From Trichoplax sp. H2 (taxonomy: Eukaryota > Placozoa > Uniplacotomia > Trichoplacea), in assembly GCA_003344405.1 (NCBI GenBank), contig NOWV01000125.1, positions 124,001 to 188,000 of the forward strand: DNA of 64,000 nucleotides, given 5' to 3'. Each line of letters opens with the position of its first letter. Within the stretch, counting starts at the first letter, position 1. The position numbers and the translations under genes are program-made. The notes under the pieces were generated by a model. That model was not told the origin of the DNA, made no database searches, and worked only from the letters and a program-made list of their open reading frames with translations. Below, piece after piece: positions 1 through 14,700 of the stretch.

Positions 1-332
1 TTACTGTATGGATACTTGATTACACCAGTAGAACTTACTGTACAAGTTAGCGTGATGAGAATCCTCTCATAGACTCGACTTAACTTTACTATATAACTTT
101 TAATATTATTATTATCTGGAATAAATAAACAGCCTATCGGTCAATTAGTTCATATAATTAGTTCTGCGGATAAATTACCTATGCTGATAGTATACGGATA
201 GAACTGATAGCTTTCATTCCTTTTAATTAATTAAACATGATAATGTCTATTTGGTAGATATTCGTCATTGAACTCATTTTAGCTATATCATGTTATTATA
301 TTTGTAGTCCATATAGTGTATGGCCGTCTGTC
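1..332. other. 5' flank of ULK4, no gene seen
   Basis: AT-rich sequence before the ULK4 start codon. No coding similarity was recognised on either strand. It presumably holds the ULK4 promoter and 5' UTR. A single ACTGTAC-type motif lies near base 37, but there is no cluster of the kind seen upstream of several other genes in this window. Confidence 0.4.
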
Positions 333-3300
333 ATGGAGAATTATATTTTATATGATGAAATTGGACGTGGTGATGGATCAATAGTATATAAGGGCAGAAA
401 ACGAGGTGCTATTGAATTTGTTGCTATTTATTGTATTGAGAAATCCAAGCGTGCAGAAACTACCAACAGAGTAAGTACAGTACGTATGGTGTAGCAATGA
501 TATGTGACGGAATGAGCATACAAGCCGATGCATTAGCAAATATTTATAACCACAGTGAATAGATTAGTTGTGAGTTGCGAACAATTGTTTCGTATTATTC
601 GTACAATATTTTGAGGTTATATTCATTTTAATTAATGGCAGTACACGCTCGTAAAAGTCCAATAATAAAAATCTTCATAGATGGTTTATACTTTATAGTA
701 ATACATTCAGAATTAGTCTGGCTAACTAATTTTGGTGATGCAATTCTAGTAGCTTATATCAAGCATAACGACGCTAGCATATGCTCTTTCCAACACAGTA
801 ATTTATCTGCGTATTAATAAATATAATGACAATTAGTGTCTCTATCAAGGCAATGAGAAATCATTAGAACGATTACCAACAAAGCTGTAAACAAATATTA
901 ATCAATGTCATCGCTTTAGGTAAGATTAAGCCAGGGACTGAAACATCGATGTATGGTTGAATTTCACGAATGGTATGAAACTTCAAAGCATTTATGGTTA
1001 ATAGTTCAGCTTTGTACAGGAGGTAGCCTCCAAGAAATACTCAATCAAGACGGTTGCCTACCAGAAGAATCGATCCGTAATTTTGGTGTCGATTTAGTGA
1101 TAGGCCTTTACACTATACATTCTTTAGGGATTGTTTTCTGCGACTTAAAGCCTTCCAAGGTATGCTATATTTTCTAAATTGTAGAAATTTCATTAGTTTT
1201 ATTAATTAATGAACAATTCGCGTAGAAATTTGTAACAATTATTTTTTAAAGATAACGATGGCTAATTTATATATAAAGAATAACATAAAAGTTAATTATT
1301 CTCGAAAACTCACGGACTTTGTATTTAATAATAATAAATTTCATAATTTCAGCTCTTGCTTGACGGTACATGGGCAATTAAATATAGTAATTTCAATCAT
1401 GCACGATTGCTTGGTGAAAGGTTAGATTTTCTTGATGGAACAGACAGTGATAGCAGCGATGAACAAAGTGACAGCGAAGAAGTTAATGTGAAAAAAGTTT
1501 CAGATAAAAAAACTGGAATGCCATTTACGCCATACTTGGCACCAGAAGTAATGTTGTTTGGGCAGTTCTCGCCTGCATCTGATTTATGGTCAGTGGGATG
1601 TTTGCTTTACCGAATGTATACAGGTACATTGCATAGTATCAATTTTTTAACCCCTAAAACGTACCTAATAAATCGTTGGCGTTACTGGCATTGATGGTAG
1701 CTAGTAGCTGTTACCACGATTTTAGCGATTCTTATAGGACTGATTTTTCACTATACGATTTACTGATATTTACTTAGGTAATCTACCTTTCCAAGGAGAA
1801 ACGACTGCTGAGTTGGCGAATAATATTTTACAAAACGATCCCCCTTTTCCGACTTCTCCAAGTGGGTATCTTGCTAAGTAGCTAAGTAGTGATAGAGTTG
1901 TTAATTGAAAAATAAGAATTAATGATGATGTAACCATTGCTTCATAACATATATAGTACATAGTGAAGAAATATCTGCAGAATTTTTAGATTTAATTAGT
2001 GGACTCTTGCGAAAAGATCCCAATGAAAGGTATTCTATAGGAAAATTTATTTATTCGATAGATCAGTGGACATCGCTGATGACTTACGATAAGAATATTT
2101 ATGCAGGTATGATTGGTCCAGAGTATGCTCTCATGAAATGTGGAAAAACAAGATCGTAAATCAATTAAAGGAAGATGGTTTAGATGAATCTAGAAGTACC
2201 CTTGATAATTCTGTTCAATCAATACTTGGTGGTGATAATAATAACAATTCATCATTTCTGGATAATAGCGCAAATATATCACAGAATGAAAGTGTTGACG
2301 AGAATTCAACACTTTATCAAGGTAAGTAGTCGGCCTAGGTTTGATTCGATAAATATTAAAAACGAACGTTGATTAATTTTCCTACTTAGTTCTACTTTGC
2401 ATTTTCAATTTTAATATACGTGTATAATAGGATCTGTGATAAGACCATTGACCGCTCCAGAGGATTCACGCCGAAATAAGCCTGTATGCTTTAGCTTAAG
2501 GTTAATAAAATTATAATTTATTGAAATCACGGATTACATTAAATCCAAGTCAGGAAGCTAAGACTTTTATGTCCTTTTATAGTTTGCGCCCTCATTCATC
2601 CCTTAACTTTCTAACCACTGAATCTGAGCAACCAAACCTATTTACGATCATCGAAAAAAACGACCAGAATATTCTGGAAGACGTTGAGGAGGAAGTTGAG
2701 CAATCTAAGGGACTTGAAGAAACTGTAGCGCAAAGTACGGACGAAGTTTCCACTATGCAAAATGTGGTCAGTCAGTCATACAGTGATACAGAAGTTTTCG
2801 TTAGTGGTAGTAGCGAACTGAAGCAGCCTTTAGTTGAAAAAGTTCAGTTGCCAGAGCTTGATGATAGCCTAGATGAAACTCTGCCTATGGATACACCAAA
2901 AGGAGATAAAAGAATTTCCAGAAAAAGCACAGTACAGCAGCATATTAATACGTTATCGTTATCAATTATCTAAGATCTTAATTGTGTATTGACATCTTTG
3001 AAAATTAAACGTAAGATATATCTTGTTGCAGCCTGCAAATGAAGAATTTGATCAAATTACCGTTCCTGAAGCCATCTCAGAATTGCTTTATCATGATAGT
3101 GATTTAGTTGCTTCTCCCATTCTGGAAACTCATCGTGTAAGCTTGAACATAATTTAGTAATATATTTTTATAGAATCGTTATCGACTAGTTAGTCATTTA
3201 CTGGCATGCACATACAGTAAATAATGTATGAATAATTTACATTATTTGTGTAGACGCAGAGGAGTCGTTCCTTGAAATGGGATGCTAAATCTTTGTCATT

Positions 3301-6300
3301 TCCTTCACACACTGGTAAACGGGTTTTAAGAATGTTTTACTTACTGGGACTGTAATAAAATTGTTGAAAGTTATGATTTAATCTTAAATTACTGAATTTA
3401 TAAACATAGCTGAGCAAATAGTAGAATTGACCGACGAAGAACAGCAATCTCATTTGCAGTTAATCCAGGAAACGTTGCAATCGAGCGGTAGTAATATGCA
3501 GAGGATAAAATTGCATGCAATTACATACCTAACTTCCATATCATCTAACTCTTCCATCGCGGATTTAGTATTTCATTCTGACTTGGTATGTTGGCATAAT
3601 CATTGTGATTAGTTCGCTATTATAAACTTTGCAGTATAAGGTGATACAATATATTTTTTTTTCAGTTAATTGCGCTAGCTATCATATTAAAGTCCCCGGC
3701 TATTCTGGAAATGTAAGGACAACAATAAATTTCTTAATTCAATATTAATTACCTTTATAATATGCCACTATATTTAATTATTGCTCACACCAACAGAAAG
3801 GAAAAGATTGCTAAGTGTTTTGGTCTCATTATATCCAGTGCAACCATGATTAAACGAGAATTTAATATATCAGAGGTATGAATTGGTCTTATTCTTGCTA
3901 TCAATTTTTAGATTTGTTGAATACCCTTCATACGTATATTCTCTCTATAGCTGTTTGGAATGGCTACTGATGCTCTTCGTGACAGTATACGAAATGTAAA
4001 GTTAAAACAGGTTTGTTTGCATTATTATCTAGAGTTGAATTATCTCGATGTATAGTTTTTAGAATGTTTTACTAATTATATAACTATGCATCTAGACTCT
4101 TACTGCAGCATTGGGAGAACTGATATATTTTGTTGCATCACAGGTTATATACGTATAGCTTCATAATAGATAAGAATAACCTTTCACTATTTTAAGGGTA
4201 TTTTTTTAAATGTTTATAAAATTTAAATTAACTGTATTCCTTCATATAATATAGGAGATGAAAAGTAATTCAGTCATTTCTAACTGGGAAATTCCTTCCG
4301 CTAGTTATGTTATGATAGTAAAGTGTTTGCAAGGGGTTAGTAGATATGCTGTTTTCTTCTATTGTGTGCGGTGTATTTAAAAGAATTGACTGCGATGTTA
4401 GCACGGTACTGGTATCTTATATACAAAATACGTATATTAAATAAAGGAATTACTTAATTAAAAATTAGGGTGATCCGATTGTACAACAACATGCTGCAAA
4501 AACGATAGAAAGCGTAGCTGTGATTGATTCTAGGCCTAGTAAGGTACTACTCAATTGCGTTAACAGAGTTTCTTACCATTAAATCTAAATATACGTGTAG
4601 TGATGTTACCGAAAATTATAATTCAGAAACTAGCTACTCCTGGTACTGCACAAGCTTTATGGAATTTATTTACTCATTCGTCAAGCGACGCTTTATGTGC
4701 TACAGCTATTTCGGTTAGTTCACTAATGATAGTTCGATTACTAAGTACAAAAATAATGCAATAGTTAAAATGCATAATACACGTATACGTATTAATAAAT
4801 TGATGATTGAATTACAGGCATTAAGTCGTCTAAATCGGAAATCTTCCTCTATCTTCAATCATATTTATGACAGAGTTGGTTTACAAACTATTTTAAAATC
4901 GCTTTCGACAAATGTCGGAAAAATTTCTCAGGTGAGTTATCGTTGGTTCAGTTGTTTCATAATGCGAGTGTGTAGATCCGACGCATTAACTTGACTTGTT
5001 GCTCGTGGCTCATCAAAATTATGCACCTTTGTTTTATTAGTCTTTGATAACGATGCTTATTTCAACACTGTTCAGTGGGCAATTGTTTGTTAAGAGAATG
5101 GTCCAAGACAAGGTTTAGCTTGATAATATCAATTTGGATTAAAAGTCCGTTATTTTACAAATTCCTTATTTTAATCGTTTACATTAACAGCAACTTGTAA
5201 CAACCTTAATACACCTTCTTGAAAATTCCTCATACGTTATCCGGGGTAAAGCATACTTGGCAATATCACAATTAATCAAGCTTAGTCAGGATGCCGCACT
5301 GACTTGTTGTCAAGCTAGGTAATTATGCAGATATTAAGCTGCTGTTGCGTATCAAAACTGAATAATACCTAGATCATAACTATATAAGAATTTGTGTACT
5401 TACTTAAGGAGTTATTGCATAGTTTTAATCTATCAATGCTTACCTATTAGATTATTAGTCTTTATTGAAAGAGACAACAAAATACAGCCTCACTCTAAGG
5501 ACGAGTTACATGATCAACAGCAATATGCTTTGAAATGTCTAAAGTGTGTCGTTGATGTATATTTGGAAGCTGTTCCTAATATATTTGGTAATCCTAAAAT
5601 GAAGTTACTTTTAGTGGTAGTTATTGCCTTATAAAAGTCGCTAGCCTCTCTATATAATTCATCAGCTTATATTGGAATCGTACGTTACATGCTGTGTAGC
5701 GCTGAAAAATGTTAAAAGCATTTACTAACGTGTAACTATTCTGTAAATATGCTACTCCTTGATGAGTCAGATGGTGTGCTGCGGATCCTGGAAGTTGTGT
5801 CTGGAAGACGTCATCCGTCATCCTCTCAAATAAAACAATTAAAATCTAATTTACCTTACTTATCTGTTATCCATCATTTGCTAACGAATCAGGTGAGTAT
5901 CGTATGATGCTATAGAATAACGTGGTTGCTTACACACGTATTATACGCAAATATCTAAAAGTAAGCATCTATTAATTGATATGACCTTCATTTGCAATTT
6001 AGATATTCAGAAGTAGATTAACGGATGATGTCTTTTTAACGAAGTTAAAAGCACTTCTGGTAAGCAATCAATCTCACTATAATAGTATTGGCGCCATAGA
6101 TTCCAAATTGTAAAATTTGGCATTATTCGAGAAGTAACAGTATTTTAAAATCTTCTAGAGCCATGTTATTTCCGTCGATGAAGGGACAACAAGCTTATCT
6201 TCCACTTCAGGTTTTTTATACAATTTGCTTGCACCCTTACTGATATATGTCATTTCCAACCTCCTGTAATTAAACTATGTTTCGAAAAATTACTGCAGCT

Positions 6301-8800
6301 CCCACTGCTAATGATGACTTTAAGCATATCGTCTTGTCGATGGTACTAACTATATGTCAACAGTCTACTTTGGTCATGAAGCATTATGCACAAGTAAGGC
6401 ACGACTTCAATTCATTTTGAAATAAATGCTGACTATCAGCGGGTACTTAATTCTGATATAATAAATTACATAAATTCATTTTCGTATCGTTAGATGGTCA
6501 AAAGTATCATGCCCTCCTTAATAAAGTTGATTGAGAGCTCTAACGGTAGTTATAGTATTGTTTTATTGTAAACATGAATGCTATACAAAATGCGTATAAG
6601 TTTATGGGATATATCTTGTCATGTAAGTCTGAATTCGAGTATTTCTTTAATGCATAGGTGATACCCGTGTTCTTTGCTTGCGTGTAATTACTGAAGTTGG
6701 AATTCAGTATTTGAACCAATGGAATGATACAGACGTTTCTAAGGTATGAGTATAATCTAAAACGTACAACCGTATGTTGATACTTCGATACTGAAGTTAT
6801 TGGATTAATTTATTGTCTTCGTACAGGAATACGGTATAATTGACAGAGAGTTACTACAAAAGCTGATTATACTAGAATTATTACCGAGGTAAACATATCT
6901 TGATTGAGTTAAGCATGTAATAAATAAACATCGATTAACAAATTTTTTACTATTTGAGCCGTACACAGTTTCAAAATAAATATCTGATAGTTAAGCAATG
7001 TCTGGATGTGTATCCTTTCTAAAATGCTCGTATATATGCAAATGTGGTATATATATACTTTTAGTTACGAAGCCATTCTTAAAGACCAAGATCCGATCCC
7101 TACTTATGCAGTTAAGCTGTTGGCAGTTTTGATCCAAAAGTATCCATCAACATCGAAGTAAGCTTCTACGTTTACTCATTGCAGTTATTACTATTGTATA
7201 GTTACCTTTTAATTTCGAGTCTGGAATTGGTAGGATGCTATGAACGTATATCGTTCTTTTACTCTTTTGTCAGGTTTGTGGATCAGCACCATGTGATGGT
7301 ACCATTATTACATGTATACGAAGTGAGTTCATAGCTGCATTACTGGCAATCTAGATTTATTCAGCAGTAAAGCTTATAAGATTTTAAATGGTACGGTGAT
7401 CATAGCAGAACTTGTATTCCTAATTTTAGGCTCATAAAGACAATATAAGTCAAAATATGCGAGATAATATCGTTGATATATTCTATCACTGCTTGCCGAT
7501 GAACCAAGAGACTTTTGATATTCTGATTAAAAATGGTAAATTCTGTATGAACTTTTAATTATAAGTGGATCTCACTGTTAGTAAACAAACATATTTTGGT
7601 AGGATTCGTGACGTATATGGTTCATGCAGCTGATGAAATAATAAGGGATGACGAAGTAAAGATGGCGACTTTATCACATGCATTGGACATTATGTATCAT
7701 GAATTAAAATATGTTTCTGGTAAAGTCAGAGTTGCATTACAGGTACTTACTAGCGATTAATCTTTGGAGTATTTAGTTATGCTCTATATATGGTATTTAC
7801 CATAAAGAGTAAATATTATAACGGATACTTTTTACCAGACAAAAGAAAAGGAAAAAAATTCAGACTGTCTAAATACGGAACGATTGCTAATTGCAAACAG
7901 GCCTGCTGTCAAACTAATTAAACCACTTATATATGAGGTAAGGGTTTATCACAAAGGAAATTTGCTACTTAATGGATGCTTTACCAAATTAGTTACTGAA
8001 ACTATCTTGGAAATCTGGCAAGCCTCTATGATAACTCACAGTTTCTTTTATTGTGGCTGTTATTCAGCTAACACGCAATAGCGATAACATAAATGAAAGG
8101 GCCCTTAGATGTCTATCTTTAGCGATGCAGCTGATAGGCGGAGAGTTTCAGGAGACGTTATCAGCTAATGATATTGTAAGTTATAGCTATTTAGAGCTGC
8201 TTGTTGCTTCGTAAGCGTTTGCAATTTACAATATAGGTAAACATATTTAAAACGAAATTAATCAGATATTTATTAAATCGATGTGAAGGATTTCTTAATT
8301 AAAGCTGTCAAAGTTTCGACCAAGAAATATTATAAGAATTTATTCAGGATTATCAAAAGATTTGTAAGGAATACTACTACAGAAATAATGGTTACCTTTA
8401 TTAATATTAATACCTACGGAGGAAGGATGTTTAGACGTAAATTTAAATATTTATTATTTATGCAAATTGTTAGGTTACCACGAACTCCAACAACACCAAT
8501 TCAATAAGACTGTATGGTGGTGAATTAATTACGACTTTAAAAGCAATCAAGAGGTATTATAGTACGGTGTAAAATCTAAAAATTAGTTGTAATTATTGGA
8601 TGTATCACAACGAATTGTACATTAGGATTTAGTAAATAGTAGCGTGAGATTACAACTTTGTCGTACGCTAATTTTTATTATTTCTTATTTAATTGCTGAT
8701 TATAATTGCTGATTATAATTTCTATTACAGTATTGAAAATGAAGCACCAGTAATTGCGACTATCAATGATATTTTATCTCATATTGACGAAAGTTCATAA
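333..8800 (+). CDS. ULK4: ULK4-type serine/threonine pseudokinase with C-terminal HEAT/ARM-like repeats (multi-exon)
   Basis: The N-terminus (MENYILYDEIGRG...VYKGRKRG) and the stretch FHEWYETSKHLWL match animal ULK4 closely. Clear early exons are 333-470, 920-1159, 1353-1623, 1778 to about 1862, one ending at 2029, and 2107-2321. Many small exons follow, ending in a stop at 8798-8800. The N-terminal kinase-like domain is degenerate: the HRD position reads FCDLKPSK and the DFG position reads KYSNF, while APE is kept (YLAPEVM). This agrees with ULK4 being a pseudokinase. A low-complexity Ser/Asp insert (about 1440-1500) precedes the activation segment. After a Gln/Ser/Asn-rich linker, many helical exons match the long ARM/HEAT-like half of ULK4, for example LLIANRPAVKLIKPLIYE, ALRCLSLAMQLIGGE and KYYKNLFRIIKRF. 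In vertebrates ULK4 is linked to cilia and neuronal development; a role here is inference. Introns near 2501 and 8283 are unusually short, and several internal exon borders are uncertain. Confidence 0.9.
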
Positions 8801-11800
8801 TATTGTAACAGATTAAGGTGTTTCTTTTTTTATTTCGTAAGTATTTCAATCTCTTTGATTCGAAATGATAAATCATGTAATATAAATTTAATTCATCTAT
8901 ATTATATAAAGAATACCAATCAAAATACGCGCAATTGTTCAGATATTATCGCCTACGAGTTAGGCTTTTGTCTTTAACTGTGTTCCTGTAATTTTATGGT
9001 AGGGCCTAATTAAGGAATTGTTAGGCGATAAACTTGCCCTATTTATTAAACGCTAGCCGACTTATACCACATTTTGTAAGTCTATGATGTTAATGCTACT
9101 TTGAAGGTGATGGATGACTCCAAATATCGATTTAGTGGATCTAGTTTAATTAGCTAGTTGAAAAAATTTTTCCTGATATGAAAATATAGCAACCTGTAAT
9201 TGTCTGAAGAAAGCATGTCCTCAGTTCAATATTTCATCTATTATAGTTTATGTGTCTTTATTTTAGAGATATCGTACGTCCAACAGCATGCTACATTATT
9301 TGATATTCTACCTTATGAAGGCGCGATGCTGTTGAATTTTTATTTTGTCTTGCAGCTTTAATTTATTGAATGCCTATTGGCTTATTCTTGGATTGCTTCG
9401 TACAATTTAGAAAATAGCATTTGAATATAGTAAATATTTTATTGATCTATGATCATAATCTATTAGCAATAGAATTGCGATACTTCTTATTACTAAGTTT
9501 GTGATTTATGTTGTTATCGTCTTTGAAGTGCTTATTTTGATAAATTAGGATACTTAGAATACTTTATTACAAGCAGTATCCATGTTGTAGCATTTAAAGA
9601 AAACAAGCTAATGTCTATATATAGCAAAAGCTGTACATGTGAACGCATAGAAATAAAGACTAGAGCATATTAAAACGTTAATCTTATCTCATCTATTGTT
9701 GATATGTGATTGATAAGATCTAGCACTAAGAGCGTATTCTATTATAGTAAAATCTACTTTGGACACTATTTTAGTGGGCAGTAGGACTATTTAAGGTACT
9801 AAAGCTGCTTTGGTAAGACTATACATATACGAACTTAGTAGATACCTTACTAGATAGATTAAACCAGTATTTTATCTGATCACACAGTCATACTTGTTTT
9901 GACTAGATCATGGTTATCTGGCCGTAAATAATTTACTAGTTACCTAGGTTCATTCATAATTATTGTTTAGGTCAACAAGATACACTTTATACTATAACTT
10001 TAGTATCATATTTTCTGGCCTATTGATTGTCACTATTGCTAATCCGTTTCGAACAACGTTTGCCATTTATTCTTACATACGAGATCCTCTTCGCTATTCT
10101 AAACTACTTGTAATGGGGATATAATGTGATTATATACGATATAGGGTATAAATGCGGCGAAATTGATCCTTATTATAGCATAAAGAAGATGTAAATAGAA
10201 TTGCTACTTATTAATCAACAATTGCATAACAATCGCTCATAGAGATGTTGCCTTTTAACAAACTCAAAAAGTAAGATTTTCAATATGCATACTATTGCAC
10301 AAATTTAGGCGATATTTGTATTTTAGCTTAGCCATTAATCTTTGCTTAGTAATACATATATTATCTTGCAAGAGGCAAAATTAATACTATCTTCATATCT
10401 TCGCACTAATAGATTGTCAGTAGGTAGTAATTTAATTTACTCACTTCATCTAATTTAGCAATGTCATCGCCTATTCATTTTAATGCCATGGCTACTGCCA
10501 AGAGCTCATTAAATTTGGCAAGAATAAGAGGTTGATATTTTTGACAGTAGATTGACAGCTAAGTCTTTACTGTATCCCCACTAATGAATTATCGATTAAA
10601 TAGGTTGTAAGCAAGCGATATAAATAACTATAAATGAAGTATTTACGTAACAAAAGGACAGCCATGTTTAATATATGCATAGTTGGCATAGGTGGACCGA
10701 CAACGGAGTTAAATCAATAACAGTAACAGACAAAAGCATTTCTTCTCCAATGCCAATCGTCAATTATACTAAACATTATGTTAACATTAATGTCAACCAA
10801 TAAATAATAGTAATACAAATCTGTCGATATTAGTAGCAAACAGAATCTTTCAAGTAAAGCAATCCGGAGTATTAAAGTTAAACTTATTGTGTATAATACA
10901 TGCTACGAAAGCAAAGAATGCTTTATTATAGCATGAAAGATTCTATCGCTATTTCCTACGATTATAAAGTGTATAGTACGACTCAATTTTCACACAATTC
11001 GCTCATATGGACTCTTGAAATTTTGACAGAATAGCATAGTAACTATGAAAATTCCGGTTATCCTTTACTTCCCTTCCAGCAGTAACAGATATTCCTACAT
11101 TAATCTGACCGTTATGGCTGTAATGGGGAAGGGAATTTAACTACTGGTCTTTCATTGATTTAATTTTGAAAGATGAAGATTTTTAATTTATTAACCATAG
11201 AGAGGTACAATAAAAAGGAGTGATAATACCGATGTTTACATCAATTATCGATTGATTTCTTAGTTCCTAATAACTTTTAAAGCTTGAAGAAAGCGTAAGG
11301 CAATCAACTAATATAGACATCTCATATATAAATGTGGGCAAATAATTTTCGGTTTATACTTGCATTAATATGGATTACGTTGTAATGAATACAAGAATCA
11401 TGATAGGTTGGTTATTGCTTTAATCGTAGAAATGTATTAATTAACTGAAGTTAATTAGGATTTTACATAGCTACCGAGCTAGTGAAATAAATAAAATAAA
11501 TAGAGTAGACTTGAGGGTAAAGTAAGCGAATGCAACACGATTTAATAGACGCAATCCAATTTGAAATGTGTAGCAGAGACCTTTTATCACAGACTGACCA
11601 TATATGACCGGGATCTTAATTACGAATCGAATTATTTACTTATAAGTTAACTACCTTCGTTAACTAAATTAATCACTAGTTGTGGATATATAAGAAATTT
11701 AATTTTATTTGTGTATGGGTTAACTGTGTTATTTAATATACGTGTTGAATCTTAACTATTTATTAGAAGGACTGCATATCATTCAGGGGTATTTTTAGTT

Positions 11801-13300
11801 TGTCTGTTGATCCTATTAGATTATTTGGATATACTTGTTATGCCATGAATTCAATACTCGATCAGCTGGAAAAAACGTCATTCCATTACTGTATCTAGAA
11901 CATACATTAAGATTATCTAGTTAAAATACAAAAATTTAAAATACCTACAATAACAACTAAATCCTTCTATCTCCTTTTCAAAATTAGCGCTGTACAATCA
12001 ACAAGATATAAGACTTCTGTAACAGTATACTTTTTATATGGTTATCATGGATCTATGTTATTGCCCTAACAAAGATAATAATTATTTTACACAATAACAA
12101 CTGGTCGCTGCTATCCCTATTCAAAATTGGCTTCCTTATTGTGTATATAGCCTGACAACATTTCTATAATGATGATATTAAAAGATTAATGCAACATAAT
12201 AACCCTTGCAATAATAACAGTTTTACTCGACTGTGGAGTGAAACTGTAAATCTCATGCTGACCAAGATTTTGGTTCGATCAAATACGTGAATTATAATTG
12301 AGTAATACAAGCACTAAATTCGATTGCACAATGTACTATCTGCTTGATTTAATTAAAGTAATCCTTTTTCAATTAGCATAAGGTTTTTACATTGTACTAC
12401 TTGCGGTAATTGGTTCAAAATGTAACCTTACTTAGTCATCATAAAACGTAGAGGAAGATAACGTTGGTTACTTATAGGAGAGAAATTAATTCAAATCTTA
12501 TTCTATTAGCATTTCATGCAATAAGGTTTATTTCTATCAATAGATTAAGCGTATTCAAGCATGTAGACGCTGTTTATCCGTTCTTTTTCATTTATACAAC
12601 AGCTATTCTTTCAATATTAATTCGAGTGATCAGAGGCTGGGCGTTATTGACCCGGTTGCTATGACGAGAGAATGTTAAATCAACATTGTGTCTGCAAGCG
12701 GGGGGTAATATAGTAAGAAGAATTTTATTTAAAGCCTTCCAAACAAAGAGGGAGAGAAAAATAGATAGCAATGGCTCCTAGATAAATGTGAAAGAAAAAT
12801 AATTATAGGTAATCATTGACGGGACTATTTCCAATGGTATTTAATCTGCAGAGTAGAATAGTATTGTATCTTTATTTTGAACGATGATCCTGGATGACAG
12901 ATTGATGTCACAAAAAAAAACTGATAGAATAGAAATCAAATAAATTATTCTATCCATTACAACAAGTGTTGACAGTCAAGTTTACAAAGTACTAGCTACT
13001 CTATATAGACAGCGTGATTATTAACAATTAGGATGTTCCCTCAAATCCTGTCATTAGGCATGATATTGTTTGTAATTTCAGCTTCTTTCGGAGGTTCACT
13101 TAAATTCATTCTCTATATAAAGTGAATTAAAATTGTATCATCCTATAGACTAATGTGTACTATTCTTTGGAGTTATTCTATTGCACTACCAACGATTACC
13201 TATTCAAGCGGTGACAATGATTTAATTAATTAACTTTGTGCTCATTAACATTGGCTACAGTACCATAATGCAGCAAAATGGCTTGTTTTGATAAGTTATT
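8801..13300. other. Gene-poor AT-rich intergenic stretch
   Basis: No reading frame here shows recognisable protein similarity or a convincing exon chain. The longest open stretch, about 66 codons near 12464, has no family resemblance and no splice context. The first part should hold the ULK4 3' UTR. I see no RNA gene. Further decayed transposon sequence could be present but I cannot support it by eye. Confidence 0.4.
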
Positions 13301-13319
13301 TTTATCTATTTGATTGGCA

Positions 13320-14700
13320 TACCTACTAGTACGTATATCCCACAAGATGATCTGTGTACATGTAACATAATACAATCCTTATTGACGACATAGCCATGGT
13401 TTTTGAGAACATTGTATAGCTATCCATCGTCTAAATTAGACATCCTACCTGGTTCATTTCAGCTAAGGCCATTTTAATTTAGACCTTTAGACTATGAGTC
13501 ATTGCAATCGTTCTCATCAATAATAGTGTATCATCCATTGTTAAATGGATGTCGATCTGATGTTTATTGTGGATAATTTTGTTTTAATTCTTTGCGGCAC
13601 CATTAGATTGACTTGTTATCATTGATAGAATAAGCCATCTTTATCAACTTGCTTACAGCATCTCCAAGTGAATGATGGTAAACTTTACGTAGGCGTATGC
13701 CAATTTTTATCCTACTCTTGCATCTCGTGATTCCCGTCTACCTATGCCATTGCGACAACCTACAACATTGTATTAAGTATGGAGAATGAATAATGCATAC
13801 ATTGATTAGATCTATATATCGATTTTCAAGGGTTGGAAATGCCTTCAAACAACGTGTCTGTAGTTGATTATCTCCTGGCACATTATTTGCTCTTTTTGAC
13901 ATACCGTATTCATTAATCTGTTTATTTACTTACTCGTATTTACCAGTTGATTTGCTAGTCGTTGGATATTATAAAGAAAATGGATTTACAGCTTTGTCTT
14001 GATGAGTTATTTTACAACTACACCCATTTCTTGAACTAAGATGAGCGCAGTTGACTGGATTAATCTTGTATGTCGAAAAGCTCATCATGGCTGATTTTAT
14101 ATTGTATTCGATAGAAGAGTTCTCTAGTGTCCACTATTCTTTCGCCTAGTGCAACGACATGAAATACGTGCGCATCATGAGAACCTTTACTTGGTTACGC
14201 CGTCCTGATAGGCTGTCATTTGTCTCTTCCAACCTGTAGATAGCATTCGTATTAATTTTGTTATTTTGGCTCTATGAAAGCAAAGTCTTCACCGTGCCCA
14301 ATAAACTCTCTTGCAATGAACAGTCTTTGCATAGCCAATTTTCGTCTATCCTATTTGGCTTTGCAAGACAGCCTTCAGCCACAGTCAGTCATGGTAATAA
14401 GCTACGCCGATTTTTACATACATTATCATCCAAATGATGGAAATAAAATGCCAGTTTACCCACATTGAAGCTATCCCTGTATGCTGGCGTAGTATATTGT
14501 AATTTAACTGGATTGCATCTGTCCATGAACTTCAATTCCAACATTGAATTGCTTTACCGTGAACTGCTCAAATATCTTTAGTAGTGGCTACTAGGATAGG
14601 ACTGCTAACGGAGAGTGGATTAGTGTCATTAAAAATGGGGCACGTTAGGGAAATTCGGTCAGTTTGAAAAAGACTATTCATTCACCTCGTCTTACGCCAA
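13320..14700 (-). mobile_element. Decayed Ty3/gypsy-type pol relic (reverse transcriptase to integrase), pseudogenised
   Basis: Read on the minus strand, fragments in several frames follow gypsy pol order. Around 14440-14400 there is a TPAYRDSF-like stretch leading into HHLDD, resembling the APA.FQR...YLDD region of gypsy reverse transcriptase. About 125 nt later comes KLAMQRLFIAREFIGH, resembling the K.C.F...FLGH segment at the expected spacing of roughly 42 residues. Further along, near 13690-13540, come a HHSLG...KLIKMAYSI stretch, WCRKELKQNY and NNG.YTIID, which resemble the integrase zinc-binding region and the start of the core. The frame changes repeatedly and stops interrupt all parts, so it is not functional. 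LTRs were not found and the borders are approximate. All matches were made by eye. Confidence 0.4.

Noticed and set aside
12464-12664. 66-codon hydrophobic open frame in the ULK4-MYPT1 gap
   Set aside because: No signal-peptide pattern beyond AT-rich hydrophobicity, no similarity, isolated.
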